A stretch of DNA of 64,000 nt from assembly GCF_018917435.1 (NCBI RefSeq), contig NZ_JAHLOQ010000005.1, positions 41,321-105,320 of the forward strand, written 5' to 3'. Within the stretch, counting starts at the first letter, position 1. The number at the start of each line of letters is the position of its first letter. The translations under genes were made by a program, and so were the position numbers. This DNA comes from Intestinibacter bartlettii. Its GTDB lineage: Bacteria > Bacillota > Clostridia > Peptostreptococcales > Peptostreptococcaceae. This document shows positions 63,981 through 64,000 of the stretch, piece by piece. The notes beneath the pieces were generated by a model that was not told the DNA's origin, ran no database searches, and saw nothing but the letters and a program-made list of their open reading frames with translations.

Positions 63981-64000
63981 TTGAAACCTACGGTTAAATG
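63981..64000 (+). CDS. Possible start of a further gene, cut by the window end
   Basis: AAAGGAG (63966-63972) lies 8 nt before a TTG that would begin MKPTVK. Local GC is higher than in neighbouring intergenic DNA. Only six codons are visible, so this is a weak call. Confidence 0.2.

Overview
The window is 64 kb of AT-rich, low-GC Gram-positive DNA. Strong Shine-Dalgarno sequences precede most genes, rho-independent terminators follow most operons, and several lipoproteins carry lipoboxes. AT content, MATE/MarR drug-efflux pairs, large secreted M60 proteases with NPCBM domains, and PadR/HAAS, DUF1904, YwaF and TMEM175 genes all fit an anaerobic Firmicute. A Finegoldia/Peptoniphilaceae-like coccus is my best guess, but no rRNA or tRNA gene is present to prove it.

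Layout. 1-6 kb: ordinary chromosome, with an LprI-like tail, two lipoproteins, a BFD-type [2Fe-2S] protein, a PadR regulator with its HAAS membrane partner, DUF1904 and a MATE exporter; an unassigned small-RNA candidate lies at 2.5 kb. 6.3-26.5 kb: a defence and toxin-antitoxin island. It starts with a four-gene operon (SNF2 helicase, DUF4391, type III Mod, type III Res). An Abi_2/HEPN gene follows, whose 3' end carries a strong promoter for a ~60-nt structured RNA. Next come KatG, DUF1697, a HipA-like small protein, a PD-(D/E)XK nuclease, a deleted second nuclease, a decayed second Abi copy whose downstream RNA is intact, a HepT/MntA pair, a GNAT, YwaF, and a probable toxin with a Panacea-type antitoxin. 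Gene remnants at 16.5, 20.5 and 22.2 kb show that parts of the island were duplicated and then deleted.

26.6-32.4 kb: a compact phage-like module on the minus strand (DUF2922, DUF1659, DUF2922, YvrJ, a DnaD/RepO-like initiator, DnaB helicase, SSB, amidase endolysin). A Mor-family activator is transcribed divergently. I see no capsid, terminase, portal or integrase genes. 33-34.9 kb: a zinc-ribbon protein, a gene-free structured stretch and a TIM-barrel protein. 35.2-45.2 kb: two tandem giant secreted M60 (enhancin/gingipain-like) metalloproteases, probably acting on host glycoproteins. 45.2-47.6 kb: short tandem repeats, an IS with 36-bp inverted repeats, and a second unassigned structured-RNA candidate. 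47.6-57 kb: HD nucleotidase, TMEM175 channel, MacB-like ABC exporter, a family of small four-helix membrane proteins and a methyltransferase. 57-64 kb: two paralogous MarR-MATE operons flanking a lipoprotein, a secreted protein and a patch of decayed, GC-richer, mobile-element-like DNA.

The most interesting points are: (i) the Abi/HEPN gene with its embedded ncRNA promoter, and the second locus where the protein has decayed but the RNA is almost unchanged; (ii) the replication-plus-lysis module without structural genes; (iii) the four-gene SNF2/DUF4391/type III RM operon; (iv) the toxin-Panacea locus with a perfect palindrome at its predicted start site.
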